The translations under genes and the position numbers were made by a program. The notes beneath the pieces are model-generated. The model made no database searches, was not told where the DNA came from, and saw only the letters and a program-made list of their open reading frames with translations. Of a DNA stretch of 64,000 nucleotides, positions 11,983-23,954 are shown one piece after another; positions within the stretch are counted from its first letter, which is position 1; each line of letters starts with the position of its first letter. Source of the DNA: Klebsormidium nitens (taxonomy: Eukaryota > Streptophyta > Klebsormidiophyceae > Klebsormidiales > Klebsormidiaceae). The stretch spans positions 218,551 to 282,550 of the forward strand of contig DF236995.1 in NCBI GenBank assembly GCA_000708835.1, in the 5' to 3' direction.

Positions 11983-13934
11983 ATGAATCGAGCAGCACTC
12001 GCAGCAGCCATGGATTCATCTTGCCGACCACGCCGCATTGTGCCTGTCTCGCTCGTTTTGTCTATTCTTCTGTCCGTAGCCTACATAGGCTCCATCATGA
12101 AAGAAGAAACCGTGGCCTCCGGGATCAGAGCACTTGATGAAAGCGCACTAGAAGCGTGGCACCAGCCTGGGAGCCTCCCTTCTGAATTGCTATTGGCACA
12201 GATTAACCATCCTAGAGTCGAAGAACAGCAGCAGCCCTCAAACCTTTCCAAAGCAGCTTTGCGCCGGTCGTTCCCCAATCGATGTCAAGCAGCGTCTTCG
12301 GGTGGCACCGCGGAGGACTTCTTTGTGCACTGCTCCGTGCCACACCAGAAAGGAGTCCAGGCTCTGGAGGCGTACCTTGACAAGAGGCTAGCGAATTACT
12401 CTGGGAATCCGGAGTGCATGGGGGAGGTGTTAGAGTTCCACTGCCTCGAGTTTGCCAGCAGGCGAAAGGGCTGGTGTGACTGGACGCTGGCGCCAACAGT
12501 TCAGTCTCCGCTAGACAAGGACTTCCTCGTGCGACCATCAAGAGACTTTGCTTCAGGTTTAGACGAGCCACCAAGTCGAGCGGACCACAAGCTGATCTTT
12601 TTCTACCCCTCTTATGCGTTTGTGTCGACGCTAGAGAGGTCACTTGTCGCTCTACAGCACCCCAATCACATCTTCCTCATAAACGTAGACGCTCAAGAGT
12701 ATGCTGATCCAGTGTTGGTCTCCGCCGCGCAAGAGCTCGCGACAAAGCTGAATAGTGCGTACCATGACAATGTGTTCTTGGTTCAGCTAGGCCGCGTTGT
12801 CTATGAGACTTCATCGCAGGTTCTAGCAGCTTGGCCGTTCATGAGGTGGTGTCTAGACCACGTCGGGGGGTGGACGCACTTCATTCTGACGGATGCGCAG
12901 ACTTATCCCCTGCTCTCAAACACAAAGCTGAGGGAGACGCTCTGGGACAGGCGGGACAAGATTTTCTTCAAACAGTTTCCGTACAAGATCAGCCCTGTGG
13001 GTGCAGACAAAGGAGGTACGCAAGTTGACTCCCCCCGATCCTCTAACCTGCCTTTCAAAGTTAGATGAAGTCTTCAGAGTTCAAGTCGAATGCCTTAACG
13101 TCAGTCATGGATTCAGGAACAAGCCCTTCAACAGGAATACAGGATGCTTCAGAGCAATATTGAATAAGCCGCGCAATGGCTGTACTGCGCAAGTGCATAT
13201 AGTGCATGCTTACAATTGGCCCCGGGAGTTGGTTAGGGTCTGGTTTGCATCGGGATGTCTCTGTGGAAGATCGGCTGTGGTACCGTGACAGTAGTATTCT
13301 GTAGAGCCACTTTTCTAAAAGACCTGCATGTTTGCTTGCCGCTCCTCATCTCTAAACTTGTGCAATCCACGTTTCAGCTGAGCTACGGCGGTATAAGGAG
13401 ATTTTGCCATACTGCGAAGGGTATCGAAACGAGCGGCATGTCTACTACCAGCAGGCCTCGGCACTGGGGAGCTGGACGGATGACAATGGGCAGCTTCGAG
13501 ACGGGTATAAGCGCGTAGATTGGCTTGAAGTCCAGTTGCAGATTGGCTGGCAGTTTGGGAAGGCGGGGGGAAACATGGTCATTGTACCTAGAGACCTTGC
13601 ACAGTACTTAATTCACTCGCCGGAAGCCAAGATGTGGACACAATACTTCAAGTACACGCATAACGCGTGCGAGCATCTTATCGTTTCGCTTGTCCAATAC
13701 TACTTCAAAGATAAAGTGGTGCAGGACTATGGATCTTGTTTCATGCTGTGGGGGACAGGACCAGAAAACATCATACTTGGTGAGACAAACATACAAAACA
13801 TGCGAGACGGAGACATGCGGTGTTTGTTTGCTAGGAAGCTTAGGGTCCCAGAATCCTTAGAGATTTTAAGCAAGATTGACAAGGAGCTTCGTGTTGACGT
13901 AAGTCCAGTTCCCGAGGCCAACGAAGACCAATAA
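11983..13934 (+). CDS. GT14 family glycosyltransferase (core-2/I-branching type), type II membrane protein
   Basis: Probable Golgi enzyme transferring a sugar (GlcNAc, xylose or glucuronic acid in known GT14 members) to glycans or arabinogalactan. Two exons, 11983-13015 and 13378-13934, join in phase (G plus CT gives Ala) to a 529-residue protein. The ATG at 11983 is the first in the frame; a second ATG at 12010 is possible. Residues 19-38 form a signal anchor after an RRIV basic edge. GT14 hallmarks seen are PNHIFLINVDAQ (the donor-side strand), HFILTDAQTYPLLSN at the position of the family's LSGxDYPL motif, and FARKL near the C-terminus, matching the family FARKF. A charged, alanine-rich stem separates anchor and domain. 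The stop lies 87 bases from the convergent CRTISO stop. The exact donor and acceptor cannot be read from the sequence. Confidence 0.8.
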
Positions 13935-14021
13935 TAACTCCAGTCGCAAAATTTACATCGCAGAGTCGCGAACTCATGGTGCTTCTTGTTCATTTGACCT
14001 TCCGCATACAGAGAGGGCTCC

Positions 14022-17000
14022 TCAAACCCTGTCCCTAACGGTAGATAGCAACTTGTTGAAGGCTCCGTCTAGAACTGGTATTGTCTTTTCAAGACCTGCA
14101 CAAAATAAATACACCCAAGTTTTTAGGAAAGCTCCTGATCACGGGCTTCTATTATCGTGATGATCCTCCTTCTACCAGATTGATTCACATGGCCTCTCCA
14201 TATTTGTGGAGGTACCCCTTTGACATATAAGGGCTTGTCGCAATCAGCAAAGTCAAAGTTCGGCCAATGATTGGGCTGAGCTTGCTCGGCGGCACCAGGC
14301 GACGGCCTCTGCCTTGCACACGAACAACAACGCTTCACGAGAACCCGTCTCTTTGTCACAGCATGTATGGCCGTTCTAAACGCACAAACATAACTCCTCA
14401 AGCAAACAACGAAGCCCGCTGAATCGGGTGGGGTTGAATTGGCCAATGCCGACCCACAACCTGCACGTTTTGGACCCCGAAGGAGTCGTTCAAGTCCTTT
14501 CTTCGGCCCCTATCCTACCCATGCGTGCAATCACCTTTTATAAAAGCTGCACTCGTAAACGGCCACATTCTCTGCCGCGCTTTGCCCAAGAGAATCTGCC
14601 AACTCTCTTCGGAATAGAAACGGGCCAATTACCGGTTCGCAGAGAACGATATTTTAGCGTTCGGCGCTTCTCACCAATATCTGCGGCAACGCGGTGCGCA
14701 CACGCCATGCCCGAAAAGGCGACCGCGTTCACCCCTTGCCCCGGGAAGCAGCTGTCGCCGACGCAGTAGAGACCCTTGAGCGCCTGCGCATAGAAAGAAC
14801 CGGGGATGTCTTCCCGTACTTTTCTTTGTTGTATGCAGAACTTTCCGTCCTCTTCCTTGTTGTTTGCAGTACTTAAACACGCGTGGTACTTGTTTTGTTC
14901 TCCGAATCGCACTTGACTAGCCTGCTTGACTTACGTACTATTTCGCGACCTTTCTCGCCCTCCCGTCTACTAGTAAGGGGTACTTCCTGCTGATTGTTTG
15001 CTTTGAGCGTCCTGATTGAGCTCCGATGCCGTTTTGCAAAGTGCAAACTCTCAAACTCCTTGTCGCCAGCTCAGCACCGAATTGCTGGCAACAACACATT
15101 GCAGAGCCCAGGATCGCGTACGGATATCACAGGGGACCATCGACGACTTTAATTACGTTTTATGCGCAAGCAGCACACACCCGTGGTTCAGCACTAACCC
15201 CTGGTTAATAATGGCTTACCGTGGTGTTGAACGGCATGCCCAAGAGCCCCAGCGGTCGCCGAGAGGGAACCGGTCCGTAGGTACCGTCCTCCCGCGCCAG
15301 GAACTTTCGGTGCGTTCGCGGGGTGCCCACTTCCCGAAAGACGGTTGCTTGTCTCAGACCCTTGAACCCTAACCCCTTTTCTAGCCGATCGACGATCTCG
15401 TCGGCTACTTGTTCTTTCTTTTGTCGGTAGTCGGCGGGCGAGAGGCCCTGCACAGAAGGTAAGAACAACAATTCAGAAAATTCAACAGGCAGTCGGATTG
15501 TCTATCCTTAACAAAGGACTTTGCGCTCAAGTGGTTGGCTAGAAGTTCAGGATTGGGTACCGTTCAGCGCTTTAGCCAGAATGAGGCCAGCAACGTTGCT
15601 TGACTTCGTAGGAATACCTCTCAGATGGTCGTACAAAAGAATGACCGGAGAAGCTTTCGAAGAGCCCACATCGGTCAAGTGCGATCGAGTGCAGTCCCTC
15701 AGCTAGGACCTGCGCTTTCCTTTTCATAGCCTACCAGCCCATAGCAGAGGCAATTGTCAATCATGCCGTCAGTTCAACGTTCCAGACTGCCATCGTGCAT
15801 GCTCTCTGCCGTCAAAGAGGCATAAATAGAGCGGAACGGAGTGCATCGAGCACACATCCGAAATCTTCAAGGATAGTTTCGGACATCCTCACTGCAAGAA
15901 CTCTTCGCTCCCTCACGAGTTCTGCTGACACATAAACGAGCACAACCCTCGAAGCACGAACGGGAGTCTCGGACGCCGCCAGGCTGCAAGCCGTTCTAAA
16001 AAATCACGCTCTCCCGATTTCTACGAAAACAGCCACCTCATCACACCCTTTGCAAATGCGAGACCGATTTTAAAGCGAAGGGCAAGGTTTGTTTTGCGGA
16101 GATTCACCTCCCATTCTTCGATCCAGCACGGCGTGAAGGCGTGCACTATGTGGCGGTCTTTCGGCGCCACCGACTTGTCCAGCATCGTGGGCATGCTCAC
16201 GAAAATGGTCCCGTATGACTCCTCCATTTTCGACCAGTCCTGCACAGGGTTTGGAATCTCAAGAATTGGTCACCTTTCTTTTCAGAACTGGAAATTGAGT
16301 CGACCGATTTGATGACCGATTCGATTGGGGTCCAGCATCGTGGGCATGCTCACAAAGATAGTCCGGTAGGACTCCTCCATCTTCGACCAGTCCTGCACGA
16401 AAGTGGGGCGCTCCTTCGGCTTTTTGGTTGCTTTTCGTTTCAGAGGTAGGGTTTAAGCTCGACGACTTTGAGGATGCTTATGCAAATGGTCCCAAACGAC
16501 TCCTCCATCTTCGACCAGTCCTGCACAGGGTTGGAATCTCAAGAATTGGTCACCTTTCTGTTCAGAAGTGGAAATTGAGTCGACCGATTTGATGACCGAT
16601 TCGATTGGGGTCCAGCATCGTGGGCATGCTCACAAAGATAGTCCGGTAGGACTCCTCCATCTTCGACCAGTCCTGCACGGAAGTGGGGCGCTCTGTAGGT
16701 TTTGCTCGCTTTTCTTTTCAAACTTAGGGTTTCAGCTCAACCAATTCGAGAATGCTTACAAAGATAGTCGCGTAAGAGTTCTCCATCTTCGACCAGTCCT
16801 GCACGGAAGTGGGGCGCTCCTTCAGCTTTTTAGTCGCTTTTCTTTTCAAATCTGGGGTTTTAAGCTCGCCGACTTCGAGGATGCTTATGAACATGGTCCC
16901 TTACGACTCCTTCATCTTCGACCAGTCCTGGACAGGGTTTGAGCAATTTCAGGTTTTGGTCACCTTTCTTGTCAAAAGATGGAACTGAGCTCGACAGCTC

Positions 17001-20000
17001 AAAAAACTGCTTCATCATCGGGGCTTGCTCACGGGAATGGTCCCGTACGACTCCTCCATTTTCGACCAGTCCTGCAAAGAGTAAGGGACTCCTTCATGGC
17101 CTTGGCCGCTTTCTTCTCAAGAGTAGGATTCGAGCTCGAAGAACTTGAGGGTAGGAACTAAAGGTCTCGAGGGCATGCTCACGAAAATGCTTCCACACGC
17201 ATCCTCCATCTTCGACCAGCCCTGTACCAGTTCTCGATATCCGTCAAATCTAGTGACTGCCTTTTTCACGCCGACTTTTGAGCTCGTCACCCTTGAGTAT
17301 CGGGTCGCATCGGACTCGCCATACTTGAGGAAGGCGGTTTCGAGGTCAAAATTCCGGAGATTGGATCACGACGAAGAGGGCGTTGAACCTTCTAAAGCGT
17401 CGCTAACAGGCAAACCTAGGCATGAACTCCGGTTGCCGCCAGAGCTACGTCGCAACGTGGATGGGGCGACTAGAACAGCTACTCGCGGGCTTCACAGTCG
17501 CCGCACGTAGGACGTGACGCATGACGCCCTCCTTGAAAAACCCCTTGCTATTCAGAATGCAAATCTTGGATCTGTTCGATGGACGAACTTCTAGCTCTAA
17601 GAGATTATGATTCTCCAAGACAAAAGAGACTCTGGATCTTTCCAAGCAGTGATGTTGTAGCTCCTCGAGACTATTATCTGCCGTCAGATCTAACCTTTGG
17701 TGCCCAGGTCGAAACGGAAAGAACGTCAATTGCAGCGCCTCATCTCAAGCACCATGTGATGGACGTCTGAGTCGGTTCTAAGCGAGATCAGGTTGCAGGA
17801 TAAGACCGAACGTCCGGAAACCCGATTTAGTAGCTTCAGGAGATTGATATCTGCAGTAAATGGTGGCCAAGAAATTGCCATCCGCCGTTGATTGTTCAGC
17901 AACAGTTGCCAAGACGCAAGAAAGGTCTAAGAAACAGAGCGCCTCACCTCGAGCACCACGCAATGAACGTCTGAATCGACTAGCAGTGCGTCAGTGGAAA
18001 ACAAATCTCCCAAGCATCTTTAAGAGATAAGCGATAGTAAGGTAATACAATGTGCACCGCACCTCGAGCACCATGTGGTGGCGTCCGAGGATTGGTAGAT
18101 GCCCTCCTTGGGGAAAAAATTGCTGGAAACGTCCGAAACGTCCAACTCGTCCAAAGTGTGTAGCTTCTGGAATTGTATCTGCCATCAAACGGTGCTCAAG
18201 GAAGCGCCATCCGCTATCGAAATCAGCGGCTGGCGGTTTCAACAGCGCTCGTAACTCTGATCAACAGGTGCAAGTATATTGCCTCACCTCGAGCACCATG
18301 TGGTGGACGTCCGAATCGTCCGGCAGCGCGTCCGCTCGGACGCCCATGTGGATCGACAGGAACGACGGCGACTTGCGGTACCGCGTCTGGAACTTCTTCT
18401 CGGCGTCCGGCATGTTCTCTGGTTCTAGCAGCTTTTCTGCAGGAGCGAGAAAACGTGTACGGTGGGCTCGATCACGGCAACCAGACAGCATCCCTCCTGG
18501 AAGTAGTGCATCAGCGAGATGCAATGACATGGAATAAAGACGCATTGGACAAGAGTCACGGTCCTCGGACTGTGCATAAGACGGTCCAAAGAGAGCCAGA
18601 AGAAATGAGGGGAAGAGTAGCTCAAAGAAAACTCGCTTCTTTGAGTAAGGAACGCACCCCTTGGCCTCCCGTCTCTTGATAGCCAATCGGCTTGACTGTA
18701 TGGATCAAAAGCTGTCGGTTAGAAAAATCTCGACAGCCTGTGTCTGTAGAAGCGCGTCGTGTTTGTTTCGTTCGCGTGAAAGTCGGCAGAAAAAGAAGTA
18801 GAAAGCGAAAGAAGCGAGGCTCACCGAAAGTGTCCCATCTAGTAGCATTCGAAATGATGGTCTTGCCCTTGTACTCTCTCCCGTCCGTTAACCGCACCCC
18901 AGACTGCAAAGAAGATGCAAACAACTCAAACAAAATAGCTGCAAGGGGACGCCATTACGCATCGATGCAGTAGCAAATACCAGACACGAGATTACAAGCT
19001 CGTGCATGCCTCCAATCTAGCAGGCAAGCTCTACTCTTGACCGTTCAGTATCAGAAAGCAGAGCCGCTCCGCTCCAATCTGTTCGCTGAATTCGACTTCC
19101 TTTCTCGTAAACCCTTTTAGCACTGAACATTCAGATCCGTCTCTTAAAGGTGAAGGCCTGTCAAGAAAAATTGCAATTAAGCACTCTTAGCAATCTGTAG
19201 AGTTGCTATGCAGTATTGACATCCGCTGTGTTGACCTTCTCGAGAGCGTCGCCTCTTTCGGCAGATTCTAAGCACGCAGAAGACTAGAGATCGCTGCAAG
19301 AATATTTCAAGAAAGGATATCAGCCTTACCGCTTGACCATTTTCGACCAATATCCGCTTTACGTTGGCCTTGTACGCGATCTTGCCCCCTAGTTCCTCCA
19401 ATCCGTCTGCCAGTGTCTGTGCAATCCCGCCCACTCCCCCAATCGGATATCGGACGCCGCCGTAGTGCCGATCGCATAATACCTGGAGGCGGCAGCGTTT
19501 CTTGTTTGTTCGAGGCTCAATTTGAGCTGCGCCAGTGGATGCTGTCCGCTTGCAAACGTTGGAGAACCGATAAACGGCAGCTTTGAAGTGGGATACACAG
19601 TTCGCTGGGATCAACGTACTTGACGAAATAAGAGGTCAGAAGATGCATTTAAGACCAGGCCCAATTTGGCAGGAGGAATGTGATCCACTTCTCTTCTCGA
19701 TCATCACGACGCCGAGTTAATCAAGGCTTTGAGTGCTGCAACCACTGTTTCAACCGGTGTAAGCAGACAAGCATCTGGCAGCATTCGGATCGAGAGCCCC
19801 CGACGAACAGGGCAAAAAAACGAGCCAAACTTGTCGTCATTAAGCGCATCGTTTTTGGGACACGTGGGACGACCCGGTCTGTGCCACGGCCACGTGGCAT
19901 GCTCACCATGCCGGAGTTGATCATGGGAGTGAGGCTTGCCGGGACAGTGCTCCAGGCGTAGTCTTCGATGTCGATGAAGCGCAGAAGCGTTTCATCCTTG

Positions 20001-23000
20001 ATGTACTTGCGGGCGACGTCGCCAGTGTTCACCGGAAGGAAGTAAGCTGGGGGCGAATAGAGACGATCAAACGGGATGAGCGGGAGAACCGTGTGCTATG
20101 CAGAGAGAGCGAATACGGCTTTATGCGCAGTCGTCGAAGTCGATGGAACGGGGGAGCGTTTTGTCTTCGATGTACTTGCAGGCAAATTGGCCGGTATTAA
20201 CGGGGAGCAAGTAATTGAGGAGAGTGAGAGGGCGATCCGAAGGGGATGATGGGAAACACTGTGCTGTGCAAGAACAGCAAACTCCGCTCCTAGTACTTGA
20301 TGTAGACGAACCAGAGCAGTTCAGCTGGGATTAAAAGGACAATCAGGACGGGAACAAGCGGGAAGAAATGCGTGCTATCCAAGGAAGCGAGCATAAGGGA
20401 CGGGCGAGATACTGAATAAGCAGGGCCGCACTCTCTCGAATGAACACCATGAGTCGGTGTGATAGTCAAAGAAGAAGTTCTGGGGTTGTCTCAAGAGTTG
20501 GACAAGCGGACTTTTAGGGCGAGGGGAAAACAGTCTGCGCATACTTCGCAATCAGCAGGAGATGACAACTGAAGAAATTTGACGACGTCGTCAGATCCGT
20601 CAGGGGACTACGGCTTGTCTCCGAAGCTTGCCACTTGTAGAAAGAGGTGCTGGAGATCTTTGATGAATCCATAACCCAAAGACAATAAAGAGCAAAGGCT
20701 ACTGCAGTGAGCAGACTGGCGTGACTCGAAGAGGTTCTGCGAATGAAGGGCAAGAGAAACGCTAAGAAATGCCGGAGAAACGCTCACCTAAGGTTAGGCA
20801 GGCTAGGGGCTGCTTCACAAACTCGCCGAGCAGATACCGAGGCTCCTCGAGGGACTTCAGGTCTAGAGAGTTCAGAGCGTTGAAGATCTGCGCGTTGAAC
20901 GGGCAAGAATTATAAGCAGCAGACCTCAAGCTCACATTTTTGGATACTAAGACACTGTTTTAAAAAGTAGAGAAACCAAAGACTTCAATGGAAGCTGACT
21001 CTCAAGTCCGCAACAGCTGCTCGAGAAGAGAGTAGAAGCGACACATCCAAGCTTCACGTGGCTGTCTGCAACATTACGAAGTGTGAGAGCGTTCCAGTTG
21101 TTTTCACCTTGATGCGGACGACATCGTTTGTTTGCTTGCAGGATTTTATTGAGCCACCTCAGTGGTCTTCCAACGTCCATGAGAAGGGTAATGGTATGAA
21201 GGAGGAGGGGCACTCCATGCCAAACAATGGTAGACTCGAGGGCGTGCAATGAGACCCCGGAGGCAGCCAAGACCAACACACGGACAATACGTCCAAACAT
21301 GCTCACCATCTTTGGTCTGAGCACGGCAAACTGATTACTGTAACTGTCCATTATTCAACACCGCTTGCAGGAATAAAGCACAATCACACACAAAGTACTA
21401 GATTGAAGAAAGAGAGCTACTTGTACAACAGGTTGTTTACCCTAGACAAGGTCTGCAAAGCAATATCGTATATTATGGACAAACAGCAACAGCCAGAGAC
21501 CCGAAGTGGTCTCTACATTGGCTTTCAAAACGCAGCGAAGCATCTTGCGAACAGGCTCAAGACTGGCCCACCTTCCAACAGTCGTCGTAGAATTTGCGGA
21601 TGCCCTCCTTTTCGTGCGGGAACTTCGACGTCAGCTCCGCAATGAACTCCTCGTAGTCTCGGTGTACGCGCACGCTGAGGCCGTCTGGCAGGTGGTAGTG
21701 CACCATTGCGGGGTCGGGGATCGTCTCCATTTTCTTCCCAACCGCAGCGAGCGCGCGTGTCAGCAGGTTCGTTGTGCCCTGAAGAACGTAAAGAGCGGAA
21801 CTTATTGATTATACGAGCTTCTAATAAACTGCGGAAAGAATGGTTCAAAGACGTTCAAAAGGTGGAAATGCACCATCGCGGGGTCGGGATGGTCTTCCAT
21901 CTTCTTCCCCATCACAGCGAGCGCGCGTGTCAGCAGATTCGTCACGCCCTGGAGAACGTTCAGAGCGCAAAATAAACATCATCAAACTCCTCATATCTTT
22001 CTACAAAAAATGGTTCAAGACGTGCAAAAGGTGGTAATGCACCATTGCGGCGTTGGGGAGGGTCTCCATCCTTTTCCCAACCGCCGCGAGCGAAGGTGTC
22101 AGCAGATTCATCGTACCCTGCAGGACGGCAAAGCGCAAAAACCAACGTTCTGGTTCTCTGAACGCTGATACGTTGGCGGCGCCTGAAATAGATTTCCAGG
22201 AAAGCAAGAAAAACAGAGACATCCAAAAGGTAGTAGTGCACCATCGCAGAGACCTGGTTGGTCTACATCGTTTTCCAATGGCAGCGAGCACGCGTGTCAG
22301 CAGATTCGTTGTGCCCTGCAGGTGCAGGAAACGCAACAATTGTCCCTCGAACTCCTTGAGAAAGAATCATCTGGTTAGGCGGAAAGTGAGGAAAAGTCAA
22401 AGAGGAGGGGGAAAGTAAGGTATACGAAAATGTTGATAAGGTGGTGGTGCACGACCGTGGGGCAGGGAATGGTCTCCATCTTCATCCCAACCTCAACCTC
22501 AACGCGGGTGTCAGCGGATTCACTGTCCCCTGGAGGACGCAGGAGGCCAACAAACAGTCATTCAGGCTCCTCAACGAAGAACCTGCATTCTGACTCTCAA
22601 AAAAGTTCATCTGGTAGGGGGGAAAATACACGTATCAAAAGGAGGGGGAAACGGAGAATAAAGAGATCATAAGGCGGCGGTTGGCCATGGTGGGGTTGAG
22701 TTGCGTCTCCAATATCTTCCCAACTGCAGCGAGAGCCCTTGTAAGCAGGGTTGTTGTGCCCAGGACGCAGAAAGCACAACAGTCGTTGTAGTGACTTGGT
22801 AAGAGATGAGATCCATCGGGGCAAACGAAGAAAAATCGAAATGGAAGGTGGGGGGACTGCATTTGCGCCCATTTGTATATGTATCTCAGTTAGGCCATGG
22901 TGCTCTGCCAGACTTTGAGGGAGGTTCTTGCAGGATCATAGGGCATTTTCATAACCTGTCTGTGGGGCAGTGTAGACACTCTTTGAAGCAGGAAAAAGGT

Positions 23001-23954
23001 GTGATTCCAGCAGTGCCATGTAACCTGAAACTCTGTAGGGGAAACTTCTAAGCAGGCGCCAGCTACCGTGCTCTTTCAAAAAAGCTGCCAAACAAGAAGC
23101 TTGGCCCCCTCTCTTTCGATGGTTCCAAGCGTGATGGCAGTGCTTAACGTGGTGCGTCGAGTGGCAAAGAAGCATATGACATTCTGATGGCAGCATTGCT
23201 TTTATCAGCACTTCATCAGCAAGTTGGGGGGGCGAAATGGTGGACAGGAGGGGCAGCATCAGACACTAAGAGCAACTCCAACTTTGAGTCCTTATGGCAC
23301 AGGCTGCACTCGCACTCCTGCTGACATTGAAGGAAGTGTTGCTCAAGGTGCTTCGATTGTGCTTGAAAACCCTAATCGTGCGATGCAACCAGCTAGTGAT
23401 TGCAAAGAAGATTCCACAGATATGGAATGATACAACACATGACTGCGCACCTGATCTCCAAACCCGAACATCATGGAGGAGCCAACGTCGAACGTGTACC
23501 CCTCCCTCTCAAAGTAGGCTGCGCTGCCCCCCGGAACAATGTACTTCTCCAGCAGCAGCACTTTGGCCCCCTTGGCTGCAAGCTGTGTTGCTGTCACTAG
23601 GCCCCCCATACCACTACCAATGATGACTGCATCGTACAACACGTTTTCTTCTGGGGCGTCCACATCTTGGACAGGTTTGGATGGGGCCGCCACAGCCATA
23701 CGTGCAACATCATTTCGCCGTTTTGATGACTGCTTTGGGAGCTTTTGTCGAAGGCCAATGGCATTTGTCAGAAACGTATTCAAAGGCAAAAGCTTGACCC
23801 CGGTCACATTGGACACGCCAGCCTGAGTCCAATCTGATAGACATGGCTTTGCGCATCCTGCTTCAACAGACCTTTGAGACTTTGTACTCCTGCGGGAGCT
23901 GAAAGTGGCTACGCTGAAAGGGTCTTTAGCCAGTCTTGTCCAAGACGTCGCCAT
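14022..23954 (-). CDS. CRTISO: Carotenoid isomerase (prolycopene isomerase), plastid-targeted
   Basis: FAD-dependent isomerase that converts poly-cis-lycopene to all-trans-lycopene in plastids. Eleven exons on the minus strand, all in phase, give 624 residues (land-plant CRTISO is about 595): 23954-23451, 21778-21572, 20887-20788, 20046-19907, 19482-19330, 18903-18825, 18436-18288, 16239-16108, 15447-15220, 14783-14675 and 14095-14022. Residues 1 to about 100 are a serine/arginine-rich transit peptide. The dinucleotide fold GSGMGG is at 113-118, followed by [20 protein letters not shown]. Other family blocks are [58 protein letters not shown] and [14 protein letters not shown]. The terminal exon encodes [10 protein letters not shown] before TGA, matching the family end. 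Start 23954 is the first ATG in the frame; upstream codons are only TTG. Introns 1, 3 and 7 contain arrays of decayed exon-boundary copies, listed separately. Confidence 0.95.
16178..17230 (-). repeat. Tandem array of exon 8 starts in CRTISO intron 7 (true exon plus seven copies)
   Basis: The beginning of exon 8 (16239 down) and its acceptor recur at about 16331-16400, 16471-16530, 16611-16685, 16745-16808, 16878-16935, 17022-17078 and 17170-17228. All seven copies keep the AG. Six are followed by GACTGG and the most distal one by GGCTGG; most encode DWSKMEES or a close variant. In five copies a GTGAGC or GTAAGC follows 39 bases after the acceptor, giving possible 13-codon cassette exons. The copy at 16878 has an in-frame TAA. 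A larger, nearly identical duplication links 16242-16400 with 16528-16685, so part of the array is recent. Confidence 0.9.
17737..18330 (-). repeat. Array of exon 7 ends in CRTISO intron 7 (true exon plus three copies)
   Basis: The 3' end of exon 7 and its donor (18288) recur at about 18058-18092, 17941-17982 and 17737-17775. The copies at 18058 and 17941 keep GAG followed by a GT donor; the one at 17737 has GT changed to AT. Intron sequence resembling GTAGCTTCTGGAATTGTATC is repeated with each copy, so the duplicated unit spans the exon-intron boundary. Confidence 0.85.
20046..20400 (-). repeat. Degenerate copies of the exon 4 start in CRTISO intron 3
   Basis: Exon 4 begins at 20046. Upstream in the transcript, about 20130-20250 carries a clear copy (GATGTACTTGC, TCGATG, plus matching intron sequence such as GGGATGA and ACxGTGTGCT). 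A weaker copy lies at about 20290-20400. The repeat unit of about 170 bases includes both exon and intron sequence. Neither copy keeps a good reading frame. Confidence 0.7.
21692..22770 (-). repeat. Tandem array of exon 2 starts in CRTISO intron 1 (true exon plus five copies)
   Basis: The first 90 or so bases of exon 2 and its acceptor (21778) recur at about 21864-21954, 22028-22122, 22226-22322, 22437-22538 and 22670-22765. Four of the five keep the acceptor AG; the most distal has lost it. The copy at 22028 still reads a [19 protein letters not shown] frame, while the one at 22226 is frameshifted. None continues into the second half of exon 2. Spacing is about 165-235 bases. Confidence 0.9.

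Noticed and set aside
14123-14446. Minus-strand frame of 107 codons downstream of CRTISO exon 10, considered as the C-terminus
   Set aside because: It has no family match, whereas the short exon 14095-14022 gives the conserved GLEK ending in the correct phase.
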